Positions 52,283-60,800 of a DNA stretch of 64,000 nt are shown one piece after another. The translations under genes and the position numbers were made by a program. How positions within the stretch are numbered: the first letter of the stretch is position 1; every line of letters starts with the position of its first letter. This stretch comes from Symbiodinium kawagutii (Eukaryota; Sar; Dinophyceae; Suessiales; Symbiodiniaceae): the NCBI GenBank assembly GCA_009767595.1, contig VSDK01008873.1, positions 156,968 to 220,967 on the forward strand, written 5' to 3'. The notes under the pieces are model-generated. The model saw nothing but the letters and a program-made list of their open reading frames with translations. It made no database searches and was not told the origin of the DNA.

Positions 52283-52870
52283 TGATAGATAGATTGATAG
52301 ATAGATAGATAGATAGATAGATACATACACACACACATATATAGAATGCTAGATTGTCAGCCATTGCCTTGATTGTTACTAGATAGATTGATAGATAGAT
52401 AGATAGATAGATAGATACATACACACACACATATATAGAATGCTAGATTGTCAGCCATTGCCTTGATTGTTACGTTGCTGGCATCCTTAATGATCATTCA
52501 GAACCAGTTTTATAAGCATGAGTAACTATGCTCTAGCCATGTTTGAGAATGACTGTTTGCCATTACAACTATGTTTGCAATGTAGGGCTCCTAATCACCG
52601 AAAACACCTTAACATCGAGAGTCATGGCCACCAAATGTCACCATCTCATGGTGATCATCGACAACCATTGATGACAAATCAACAGTTTTAGCCGTGAACG
52701 AATGGTTTCTGATCATGTGGGTTCCTGGGTTGGTCCAACGATGAAGCCTTGCCCAGCAGGAGAAGGACATGCGTTTGAAGGAGCTGGAGAACGGACGCCT
52801 GGCCATGTTCGCCTTCAGCGGCATCGTCACCCAAGCGGCCTTAACGGGCAAGACCTGGCCCTTCATGTGA
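39412..52870 (+). CDS. two-domain chlorophyll a/c-binding light-harvesting protein, 11 exons
   Basis: Eleven exons (39412-39562, 40214-40293, 42039-42173, 43253-43399, 44058-44141, 44432-44782, 45605-45696, 47197-47327, 51035-51114, 52072-52134, 52760-52870) total 1,425 bases and give 474 residues with phase kept at every junction. After an Ala/Ser-rich plastid-targeting leader come two complete LHC domains. Domain 1 has helices around EIKHGRVAMIATMGYIM, WVQLVALVGAHE and NNGRLAMIAIMGLM. Domain 2 has ELKHGRICMLATVGWIAG, FLGAVGTFELYSLWL and ENGRLAMFAFSGIV. The E..HGR/NGR motifs of helices 1 and 3 carry the chlorophyll-binding Glu and the Arg that pair across the membrane. The protein should sit in the thylakoid and feed the photosystems. 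The linker between domains may be cleaved, as in dinoflagellate LHC polyproteins. Donors are GA six times, GC three times and GT once. Confidence 0.93.
39563..40213. other. LHC intron 1
   Basis: GA to AG intron rich in GATGCTGGT and TGATGG words. Nothing else seen. Confidence 0.7.
40214..40293 (+). CDS. LHC exon 2 (end of targeting leader)
   Basis: After TTTGCAG. Completes Gly and encodes AAVAVSAFSVASMNRSTRKS and SQTARQ, matching the second, thylakoid-transfer-like hydrophobic segment of dinoflagellate LHC precursors. GT donor at 40294. Confidence 0.8.
40294..42038. other. LHC intron 2
   Basis: The only GT donor in this gene. Contains a (TA)n run (40412-40431) and a long perfect hairpin (41229-41300). 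An additional small exon cannot be excluded. Confidence 0.6.
41229..41300. repeat. long hairpin / inverted repeat
   Basis: Arms ACGAATAGGTTGGAA (41243-41257) and TTCCAACCTATTCGT (41279-41293) pair perfectly, flanked by AATGGTC/GACCATT and with an inner GCAAAC/GTTTGC pair. It may be a small palindromic transposon relic. Confidence 0.85.
42039..42173 (+). CDS. LHC exon 3 (domain 1, helix 1 start)
   Basis: Encodes KFDPLELSSTDAKMERYTAV and EIKHGR; the Glu and Arg are the helix-1 signature. The acceptor is ambiguous: AG at 42038, 42053 and 42062 all keep phase. GC donor at 42174-42175. Confidence 0.85.
42174..43252. other. LHC intron 3
   Basis: GC to AG intron. Contains short GTTAGAT and CATTGTTACTAGGCATTG repeats (42655-42730). 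No other gene. Confidence 0.7.
43253..43399 (+). CDS. LHC exon 4 (domain 1, helix 1 end to helix 2)
   Basis: Encodes VAMIATMGYIMPELFRFPGC and then SIPLEGWVQLVALVGAHE, which is helix 2. GC donor (43400-43401). The acceptor is CTAAG. Confidence 0.9.
43400..44057. other. LHC intron 4
   Basis: GC to AG intron with a direct repeat of GGGTCCCCTAAT (43541 and 43558) and several TTCCACT words. No gene. Confidence 0.7.
44058..44141 (+). CDS. LHC exon 5 (domain 1, helix 2-3 loop)
   Basis: Encodes VLVKPREGGLGSSDFGLGTE and LLDGIDEE, the Gly-rich lumen/stroma loop with SSDFGLG typical of chlorophyll a/c LHCs. GA donor at 44142. Confidence 0.88.
44432..44782 (+). CDS. LHC exon 6 (domain 1 helix 3 and inter-domain linker)
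   Basis: Encodes ELERKQTSERNNGRLAMIAI and MGLMVQDGMFGEPP, then a long linker that ends SAAVPFLRYPQ. The linker contains PGRTARTQRR, a possible processing region. GC donor at 44783-44784. Confidence 0.9.
44783..45604. other. LHC intron 6
   Basis: GC to AG intron with CATCATTC/CACCATC words. Open frames here have no family features. Confidence 0.7.
45605..45696 (+). CDS. LHC exon 7 (domain 2 start)
   Basis: Encodes VLKGWVGEEKGFDPLGVTDA and LPVYWVREAE, with the FDPLG motif that begins each LHC domain. GA donor at 45697; the split Leu of ELKHGR is completed by exon 8. Confidence 0.9.
45697..47196. other. LHC intron 7
   Basis: GA to AG intron rich in GATTGATG/GGTTGATGG. A TATCTATCCA repeat occurs at 47097-47130. 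Nothing else supported. Confidence 0.7.
47097..47130. repeat. 10-bp repeat TATCTATCCA
   Basis: Three tandem copies in the 3' part of LHC intron 7. Confidence 0.85.
47197..47327 (+). CDS. LHC exon 8 (domain 2 helix 1)
   Basis: Encodes KHGRICMLATVGWIAGDLGF and then an amphipathic stretch ending AHDKMVEA. GA donor at 47328 (GAGACT). The tandem array begins 14 bases later. Confidence 0.9.
47342..47920. repeat. 183-bp tandem array, three copies plus partial
   Basis: GAACAGCTGGCTGGTTGGTG starts at 47342, 47525, 47708 and (partial) 47891, exactly 183 bases apart. The three full units look identical. It lies entirely in LHC intron 8. Confidence 0.97.
47981..48440. repeat. 149-bp repeat with poly-C cores, about three copies
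   Basis: GCATAAGCACAAGTACTGTG recurs at 48033, 48181 and 48331. Each unit includes a C-rich core (CCCCCCTCCCCCCC) and a GGTGGGTTGGTTTGGGGAGT stretch. Strong strand asymmetry may form unusual structure. Confidence 0.9.
48441..48870. repeat. degenerate TAGGTAGTATG repeat
   Basis: Dozens of imperfect TAGGTAGTATGTAGG/ATATAGGTAGCAT words fill the stretch. On the minus strand they read as Tyr/Leu/Thr-rich frames without stops, an artefact. Confidence 0.9.
48988..49084. other. assembly gap (97 N)
   Basis: Unknown bases within LHC intron 8, preceded by a 45-bp duplication (CTTCAAAATGCTGCAAATAG type) and followed by G-rich sequence. The repeats probably broke the assembly. Confidence 1.
49085..51034. 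other. LHC intron 8, distal part
   Basis: TGATGGTTGATG-rich up to 50100. At 50230-50880 composition changes and several 60-97 codon + frames are open (for example PACGRATRCFQNISKYCVLC). This may be a decayed element; I recognise no family. Confidence 0.5.
51035..51114 (+). CDS. LHC exon 9 (domain 2 helix 2)
   Basis: After TCCCAG it completes Gly and encodes YMLPFLGAVGTFELYSLWLI and FKGWEK, the middle membrane helix. GA donor at 51115. An in-frame ATG at 51001 precedes it but is intronic. Confidence 0.88.
51115..52071. other. LHC intron 9
   Basis: GA to AG intron. Short repeats: ATGATCTAA (51228-51268) and ATGACGC(A/G)A (51389-51430). No gene. Confidence 0.7.
51228..51268. repeat. 10-bp repeat ATCTAAATG(A)
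   Basis: Four tandem copies of ATCTAAATGA. Confidence 0.9.
52072..52134 (+). CDS. LHC exon 10 (domain 2 helix 2-3 loop)
   Basis: Encodes VNRDAGDFFLGKQFLPKDPA and K. AGDF...FLP matches the loop before helix 3. GA donor at 52135. Confidence 0.85.
52135..52759. other. LHC intron 10
   Basis: GA to AG intron, mostly a GATA microsatellite block (listed separately). Confidence 0.75.
52238..52474. repeat. (GATA)n block with 94-bp duplication
   Basis: GATA tetramers run from about 52238 to 52325. A unit of GATA run, ACACACACA and AGAATGCTAGATTGTCAGCC is repeated 94 bases apart (anchors at 52321 and 52415). Confidence 0.95.
52760..52870 (+). CDS. LHC exon 11 (domain 2 helix 3, stop)
   Basis: Encodes EKDMRLKELENGRLAMFAFS and GIVTQAALTGKTWPFM, ending TGA (52868-52870). 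ELENGRLAM is the third-helix chlorophyll-binding motif, and the short hydrophobic tail is the usual LHC C-terminus. Confidence 0.93.
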   Translation, partial: EKDMRLKELENGRLAMFAFSGIVTQAALTGKTWPFM

Positions 52871-54724
52871 TCACCCTGAGCCGTTGACCAGTTGATATGC
52901 TGTGCGCAGCTGTGGACCCGGGCATCAACAAAGATCAGCCTCAGTAGATCTCAGCACCGTTTTTCGGAACAAATCGTGGTCAACAACATCTTGTGTATTT
53001 TTTGTAGCATTCCATTAGCAAGCCTTTTGAGTTTACCGCAGCAATTCCTGCTTTCCGGGGCGGGAACCCATCACATCCCATCGCAAAAAAATCTAGCAAG
53101 AGCACAAACAAGTAAAGCAAACTACAAGTGATTGATTATGATCAAGAGTCAATCCAAAGACTCTCCTCCCTCACCTCATCAAAGATTCCCAAAATCAAAG
53201 CCGGACGTCCCGCAGACTTTATCAAGAGCAGATGTGTTCCGCTGGTGAACTTGCTGTCTAGCAGCGAGTCCAGCTCACGCCGCGCTCCAAAATGCGATCC
53301 CCGCCTTGGGCTGTGGACACTTGTGGGCATTAGAATGAAATGGCGTGGGGTTCATTCACAAAGGTGAATAATTTCCAAAGAATGGTGAACTGGTTGGTCG
53401 GTTTCAAACATTTTTCATAGGGGTTGAAACCACCAACCAATTGATGTGGAGAATGGCTGATCGGGGTTCACGGAATGTGAATGTTGATGACTTGTGGACA
53501 ATTCTTCGCAAGCAGTTGATGCGTGATCAGTGTTGTAATTACGATGATCGACCACTGCTCGTAACCTATGGTACGCTTGGTGGTTGCTAAGCATAGAGTC
53601 ATGATCGTAAGAAGCAAGTCGGCAACAAGAGTGTCTAGAATCAACAGTCGGACATAGGCACAACAATTTTGGGCTTGTGATTTTTAATTGGTCACCAACA
53701 CTAGCTCACCATTCAAAATCACCAGCAAAATGTACCAATCAAAATCGCCATTTTACTGGTTGATAGGCGTTCATTTTGCTGGTTAGCTCTCAACCGTGTG
53801 AGCGAATGGGATGATTCGGTGAGTTCTTGAGAGACCGAGCACCACCCAAGCCCCCACGCCGTGGCATTTGTCGCAAGCCGGTGGCGATTTTTAACTTCTG
53901 CGTTGGTTTACCAGAGGGTAGGGAAGTCTCCCAGGAGCCAATCGTTAGATGGCGCTTTTCGTTTTTCAGCTGAGACTGAACCCATGACTATCCAGCATCA
54001 TTATCATCACTCAAGTGATGTCGGCCTCGCCCCCTACCCCAATGAGTAAACCGGTGAATAAGAAAAGATCAGCATCTAATTATCACTGATCACTTGAACT
54101 TATGAAATACATAGATGCATAACAGGCAGATGAATGAATGACAGTTCACGCATTTTCCATACCTTGCTTGGACTACCCATAAGTGCACTTATTCTCGTTC
54201 AGCCCATCGGTGTCACCAATGTTTCAACCTTGACTTCTTGCCATTCGTTCTTCTGGCCCTATAACAGCGGGAACGCTTACACGCTTCGTGACAACCTGTT
54301 AATCACGATTGATCATCGTTCAGAAAGGTTAGTCAAAAAAGTCAACAAAGAAGCGAACCCCTGGCCTTGGGGCATTGCATGTTTGATTGCCATGTCAATC
54401 TAAAGTCCGCAAGGATTGCGTGACTGGCATACCATTCAGAAAGAAGACTCTTTGGAAACATGACAGGCCATCAACTCATCAGGTTCCCGCAAAAAACGAT
54501 GTCAGGGCGACCTGCCTGGTCTCCGGCAGGTCTTGATACACATCATTTATACCCAAGTTTTATTCATTGAATCATTGGATGAACGCGACTAAAAAAGTCC
54601 TTCATTTTCATAGCATATTAAGATATATTAAGCGTATAAAATCCTTCACTTTCATCGCATATGATTGGCAAACGAAGCGAACAATCTCCATTGAATACTT
54701 CATCCAAGCGGCGGCCGCTGCCAG
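52871..54724. other. LHC 3' flank / upstream part of next gene
   Basis: An ATG at 53138 opens 35 codons (MIKSQSKDSPPSPHQRFPKS) up to a GT donor at 53245 and could start the next gene, but support is weak. A GC-rich piece at 53255-53335 is open in several frames. The rest is low-complexity. Confidence 0.35.
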
Positions 54725-54801
54725 GTCATCAAACTGCAAGCGGTGTGGAAGGGCGTTTTGGGCCGGCGCTACGCCAAAGACTATCGGAACCACGTGAGCG
54801 C
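54725..54801 (+). CDS. IQ-protein exon (first IQ motif)
   Basis: After CTGCCAG: VIKLQAVWKGVLGRRYAKDY, RNHVS. LQxxxKGxxxRR is an IQ consensus. It ends at a GA donor (54802); a GTGAGC donor at 54794 is possible but breaks phase. Confidence 0.65.
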
Positions 54802-57800
54802 GACGAAGCCGGGGGGCCAAGCGAGAGGCGAATGGGGTAAGCCAATGGTTGATACTGGTAGAGCTTAATATCTACAAGCCAATGGTTAAGCTATAGTTAA
54901 GGCTAACAATAAGCTATATAATGGTTGATGCCATTGTAAGTAGAGTCATTGTTTCATATACTTGATGGTATAGCTTGTATTAGTTAGTAGCTTGTATTAT
55001 TAGCTTGTATTAGTAGCTTGTATTAGTAGATAATTAGTAGCCAATGGTTGATACTGGTAGATAATAAGCTTAAGCATGTATCAAGCATTGATAATAAGGC
55101 TTACCCCAGCGAATTACGTGATATTTATAGTAGAGAATAAGCTAATAAGCATCAACATAGGTTAAGCCAATAGTTGATTAACTAGCCAATAGTTGATTGA
55201 CTAGCCAGCCATGAATTAACAAGCTGATAAGTTTCACTGGCTTACCCCAGCAAATTAGGTGGTATTTATAGTAGATGATAAGCTAATAAGCAACCATTGA
55301 ATAATGATGGTAAGCCTATTGCCAATGGTTGATACTCATAAGCTTAAGTTTACAAGCTTGTTAGTTCATGGTTGGTACAGTAGTAGGTGACGACAAGCAA
55401 GAAGAATCAGCGGATATTATATACACGCTATGGCTAGTGGTCAATATTGTCCATCCAAAAAAGGGGTAGAGGCTGACATCCTAGTCATTTGGGGATGTGA
55501 ACAGCTGGAGTACAGGGTTGTGACCAACAGCCATATTTGAATTGATAATGACCACAAAAATCCATGGTTCAGAATGCATAGCCATGGTGAACCATATTCA
55601 CTGATTCTGGTCAACAATCAGGTTCGATCAGGCGAATTCCTTCGTGGTCATAGCTGGTAAGTCACACGAACCAACCAACCACCTCCACCAGCACTGGCCC
55701 AGGATTCAGGGCTTGGTCCGGAAGCAGAAAGAACAAAAGATCTACGATGCTTTCAGGTGCGGCACTGTGATTCGTAGCAAGCGTAGCAGTTGATGCGTAG
55801 CAGGCAGGCAACTGGAGGTGCAGCTAGGCTTACAACTGGGAGTCATGGTAGCTGATAGCCCTCAGAACCAGGGTCAGATGCCCTATTTTTCTCGGCAGGG
55901 ATGCGCGTAGAAGTAGTCATGGTGAATCATGGTCTGACGAACCATGACTCGTTGTTGGATCATGGTTTATCGTTGTTGGATGGTAGACTCGGTAGACGTC
56001 AAGTCCAATAACGGCAGTCTCCTGGCTGAGAGTTTCGAATGTTTAATCATAGTTGACGATGGCCGTTCATGGGTGTTAGCCGGAGTTGATTCGCTGATGA
56101 TCACCCGCCGCTGGCTATCCAAGCCAAGCCATTGGACGACCCCATGTAATGAGGTGTTGAGCACATGGCGACCAAAAAGCTAGTCAATTGCTGGGGATGT
56201 CAAATAACCACGGCGGCAAAAGAGTTTTTTCTCCGATGTGAGGAACATATAGCAAGAGCATTTGCAACACATCGCCACGCCCTCCAGCAATGAGGTGAAT
56301 TTTAATCAGTAAAATTCATTTTCAAACGGCATTTCGAGATACCCCACCAGTGTTCACCAACATGTCCTTCAACCTTAGTGCGCTGGTCATGTCTTGGCTG
56401 TGCTGATCAGGGCGTCCATCGTATTTGCGCAACAGTGAGGCACCCCAGACAGCCTTGGCAACTGCCTGGGCGATTGCCCCTGGTTGCTGCATGACTTACT
56501 ACCATCCAAGATGCCAGGCTGAAGTTGCACCAGCCTGGCTGAGCCTGTTCAGGCACAGCTTGGTTTTGAAGGTTTTAAGACATGCTGGGAGTCTGCAAGC
56601 CAGGGAAAGGTGAACTCACCTGCTTGATTCCTGTAGGGTATCAACAAATGAACTTCTATTAGAGTAGAGCGCAGTAGGTAGTGATACGTAGTAACAATGT
56701 TCCAGAATTTTCGAGCTATGCCGAAGTTTTTCCAGTGAAGCAAATGAAGAAGACCAAAGCCGGTGCAAGACAGGGAGCGCCCAAACCATGGTGGCACATG
56801 AGGTTCGAAAATCAGCCCACAGGACTGGGCTTATTAGGGGGACGTGAGGGTGATCCCACCCCGGGCGGTTTCATATCTGGTCGGTTTGCATTCTAGATTT
56901 TTTTGAAGTATCCTAAAAGAGTTTTCTTTTTTCGAGAGGTTGGTCCTACATGAGCCTGACAGTCGCTATTTTCCGCACATGTTTGGATGATGCCCGTTTG
57001 CAAGCTTGTGCTCTTTCGTTTTGTTAGCAAGAGACTGGGCACGTGAATGTTTTTTTCCATAGACGGGAGTACCCTGCATCCAACGAGAAGTGATGACTTA
57101 GAGAAACCAGCGCACGTTATCCTTATCACAGTCCCGCTTTCACATCTCAAGACACATGTCCAACAGGTTTGCCCCACCCCAACTGAGGCGCTTCCGGATG
57201 AGAAATGCCAAGAATCAGCTGAAGAAACTGAAGCAGGAAGCCAAAGAGGTGGATAACTGGGATACCAGCAGAGGGCCTCCCGGGCGGCAGATGAGCAAAC
57301 ACAACAGTCCCTGGCAGCGAGGGACAGGACTGATGACCCATGGATGATCTAGTGGCTTCGATGAATTACATCTCAATGGTAAACAAAGGCCTTAGCACTC
57401 AGCTGGCAATTGAAATTTATTGGTGGTGAAAAAAGTGTACTTTACTAGCTGGATTAAGTGTGTAGTAGCTGGTAATGCTAGATCCACATTGAAACCCCCC
57501 TGTATTTGATGATGAAACGCCAACTATTTAGGGGAATCTTTGAGGGTGGTATATGAGATGGATCGAACATTCTACTATGTAGTTCTTTTATGTAATTCTA
57601 GGATCCAGATGCTCGGCCGTAGGTCATTCCGAGCGCTGCTCCGCACCTCCCTTTTGGCGGAAAAACATGAACAAAGCGCATGGCAAAGGACGTGGAAGTG
57701 GAAAACGTGCAATTGACAAGAAATATATTGATTTTATATGGAGTGAGGTGTTCATGGTGCTCAATTTTTCATATGTTTAGTGATTGTTGGGTCCGGTTTT

Positions 57801-60800
57801 GACAACTCGTGGTGGCTGCCGGCTGTCGAGTACCCGTGTGCAGTCCGACGCGGTGTATAGTTGCCATCTCCTCGCAAATGGTAAACCTAGGCTTCCCCAA
57901 CATGACTGTAATCAACCATTGTCAAGCCAATAGGTACTTGGTTTGTCAATTGTTAATAAAAGTAAGTAATTGGTTGACATTGCCAATTAACAATGGTTAG
58001 CGTTGCTAAATCAGTAGCATAATTGGTTGGTCAACTACTGGTAATGTGATTACTTCAGTTGGCGATGTTTACCATTGCATTAGTACTAATTCAGCAATGT
58101 CATTACCGTCGCAAGGTAATCGCGTTGTCAACCTTGGCCAGTAATCCATTCGCCATCAGTCCTAGCCGTTACCATTACGATTGTCATCAGCATTGACATC
58201 AACAGTAATCATACACCATCACGGCTTCTGTGGGTTCACCTCCATGTGCCATTTTCATGAATGATGATCCACTCAATGAAGCATTCAACCACAAACCAAG
58301 ATTCGTGAATGTTAGCCAACATTCATGAGATTAGTTAACAATTAGTTGAGCCATTTACTTGGTAAGGTGATGTTAACCAAGATCAGTTGATCAACTAATC
58401 TCCATGAGCCATTCATTCACCACTCACCATGAGGGAAGCCATGAGTGCCTTGGCGGGACGCCAGGTTGGAGCAATGATGGCGAAAGCTCAGAAGGCAGCT
58501 GAACAGGCGACGAGCCGCGTCGTTCTCACGAATGTTCTACGACGAATCTAAGTAATCATTACCAAGGATTAATGATTATTAATGACTACTTCATTAATGA
58601 AGGGTGACATTTCTACATGATGATTACTAATGATTACGAATCAAATTGTAATGATCACTAATGATTACTTATGATTAATGATTACTAATGATTGATGATG
58701 ACATTTTTACATGATGATTTTTAATGATTAACGCTCACAGACAGCATTCAAATGCACAAAAACATACTAATGATTAATGACTACTGGTGCTTTATGAATA
58801 TAAATGACGGCTAATAATGGCTGATGATGGTGAACGATGCTTAAACAAGGGTGAAATGACTGTTACACGGTTCATGATGTTCAATGATGGTTGCTAGTAG
58901 TGCTAACCAAATGTGAAATCACTGCTAGTGAACGTGGCTAACGATGCTTGATGGCTATTGCATGGCTGTTCTGTGGCTATAGAAGGTCAATGAAATCATG
59001 AAAACTATGTGGTGCAACACAGCTCAGGTTCACATTTCTTTGGACAAAAATTGCTGCCAGATCCAACCAGTTCTTAGCAACTACTGAGGGATGATTAGGA
59101 TGAAGGTTGTAGCCGTATCAGATGGGTTATGCCAATTCTTTTGTCACTGGGAATAGCTTGGGATACGCCTCAGCCAGTCGCGCCTTTGCAGATCATGGAG
59201 GTGAGCACTTCCATCATCCATGACCCCAACATGGAGATTCATAGCATCCATAAGCCCAAAAAGGAGAGCATCCCTGGGAGCAAAGCTTTGCTGCAGTTCA
59301 CTGCAGCCAATGGAACCAGATGCTTGTAACAAGGTTCCCTTGCACTACGGCTGGTCGAGCAGAAAGAGCAAATTAGAATTGTCAACCGGCTGTGAATGGA
59401 TATGAACGGTATATGAGCAAGTCACGACTGGTTCTGATCTTTTCTGATCACTGTATGGGTTTATGCTGCTAAGTATCGGCAACTTGCTTTGATCATAGCC
59501 CAAGAATTGGTGACGAGATGTCGGACCTGTGTAGCTTATCAACTGATGGCCAGTCTTGAGGAGCATTTTTACCACTGGGATGTTATCGACGCATCATGGC
59601 GTTGACGATGGCAATCAGTATCCTCAACATGGCTGGTACGGTCCATGTTAGTACTGTTTACTGTCGGGAGGCTAAACTACCACGGAAGCTGAAAGTTCGC
59701 AGTTTTAGTCGGTGAGCCCACTGAACATGGTGGCTTTTCAATTCCCAGGCGAGTTTCCCAGAGGATAGTTGGTGAATAATGTCCTGGTGGTGAAGCGGCC
59801 AGTCGCAAACTGCCCCAGCCAATCTGGACATGGAGAAGGGATCAGCCGGTTGAGGACGAACACAAAACACGCCATTTGGTCATCAACCATTGTGTTCACC
59901 ACCAGTGCTTGATCAATCAGAAACTGGCTGGTGGTGGGAGGGAGGGAGGCCAGGAGCCAGGGGTATCCTTACAGCCCTTTAAAGGGGGAGCCACGAGCTA
60001 CCCGGAGTGCCCTGCCAAAATAAAACATCATCGCCATTTTGTTTGATTAGGATCGGCATGACATTTGACTATTAAGCATCAACATGGTATTTGAGAGAAA
60101 GTCGTTCGTACCACTGCTTTAGTCACCGTTTGGTGTCAGGCCATTCTCTCTTTGGCTGTTTCAAACATTTGTTTTTTCCCCAGTAGGTTGATTGACTAAT
60201 ATTTGTCAGCGGTTTTTTTTTACCACCAACCAGCTAGCTATGATTTCCCAGTTTGAACTTCGTTAACTAACCAATAAGCCGCTATTAATCAACCATTCAT
60301 TGATCACCAACCATTTATAACAATTCTTTGAAATCCAACCAGTCATGATCAGAAACCACTAACTAGCCGCCACAATGAGCCATCATGATCTCTAACCAGC
60401 AGCCACCAACGAGCCAACCTCGGAGCCTTGCTGCGGTCGGTCCAGGCCTCTGAGTTGAGAAAACACAATGAGGAGCTGGAGGCGCGGCTTCGTGGCGAGC
60501 AGCTGCGAGCGATGATATGGCCATGCGCGAGTGATCAACAGACGGACTGAAGGCAGAAATCGGGTTGTCTACAATAGTAACCAACCAACCCATAATGATT
60601 TCTAGCCGGTGAATGGTTCATAATAGGAGATAATGACAAGCAATTATAGGGGATATGTACCAACTTTGTATGGCGAGCTGGGTCAAGCAGTTAACCAACC
60701 AGCGATTGGGGGAGAATCATCAATGATAGGGAAACCAATGCTTGATGATAGTGAACCAGGGGTACAGGGTTTTGACCCATAGCCATGTCAATTCAATATA

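Larger units (their letters stand above)
57261..60445. other. intron-like stretch with possible small exons
   Basis: GATTACTAATGATT repeats at 58540-58790. Two exon-like blocks are listed separately (58429, 59192). Minus-strand frames at 59345-59870 were not assigned. Confidence 0.45.
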
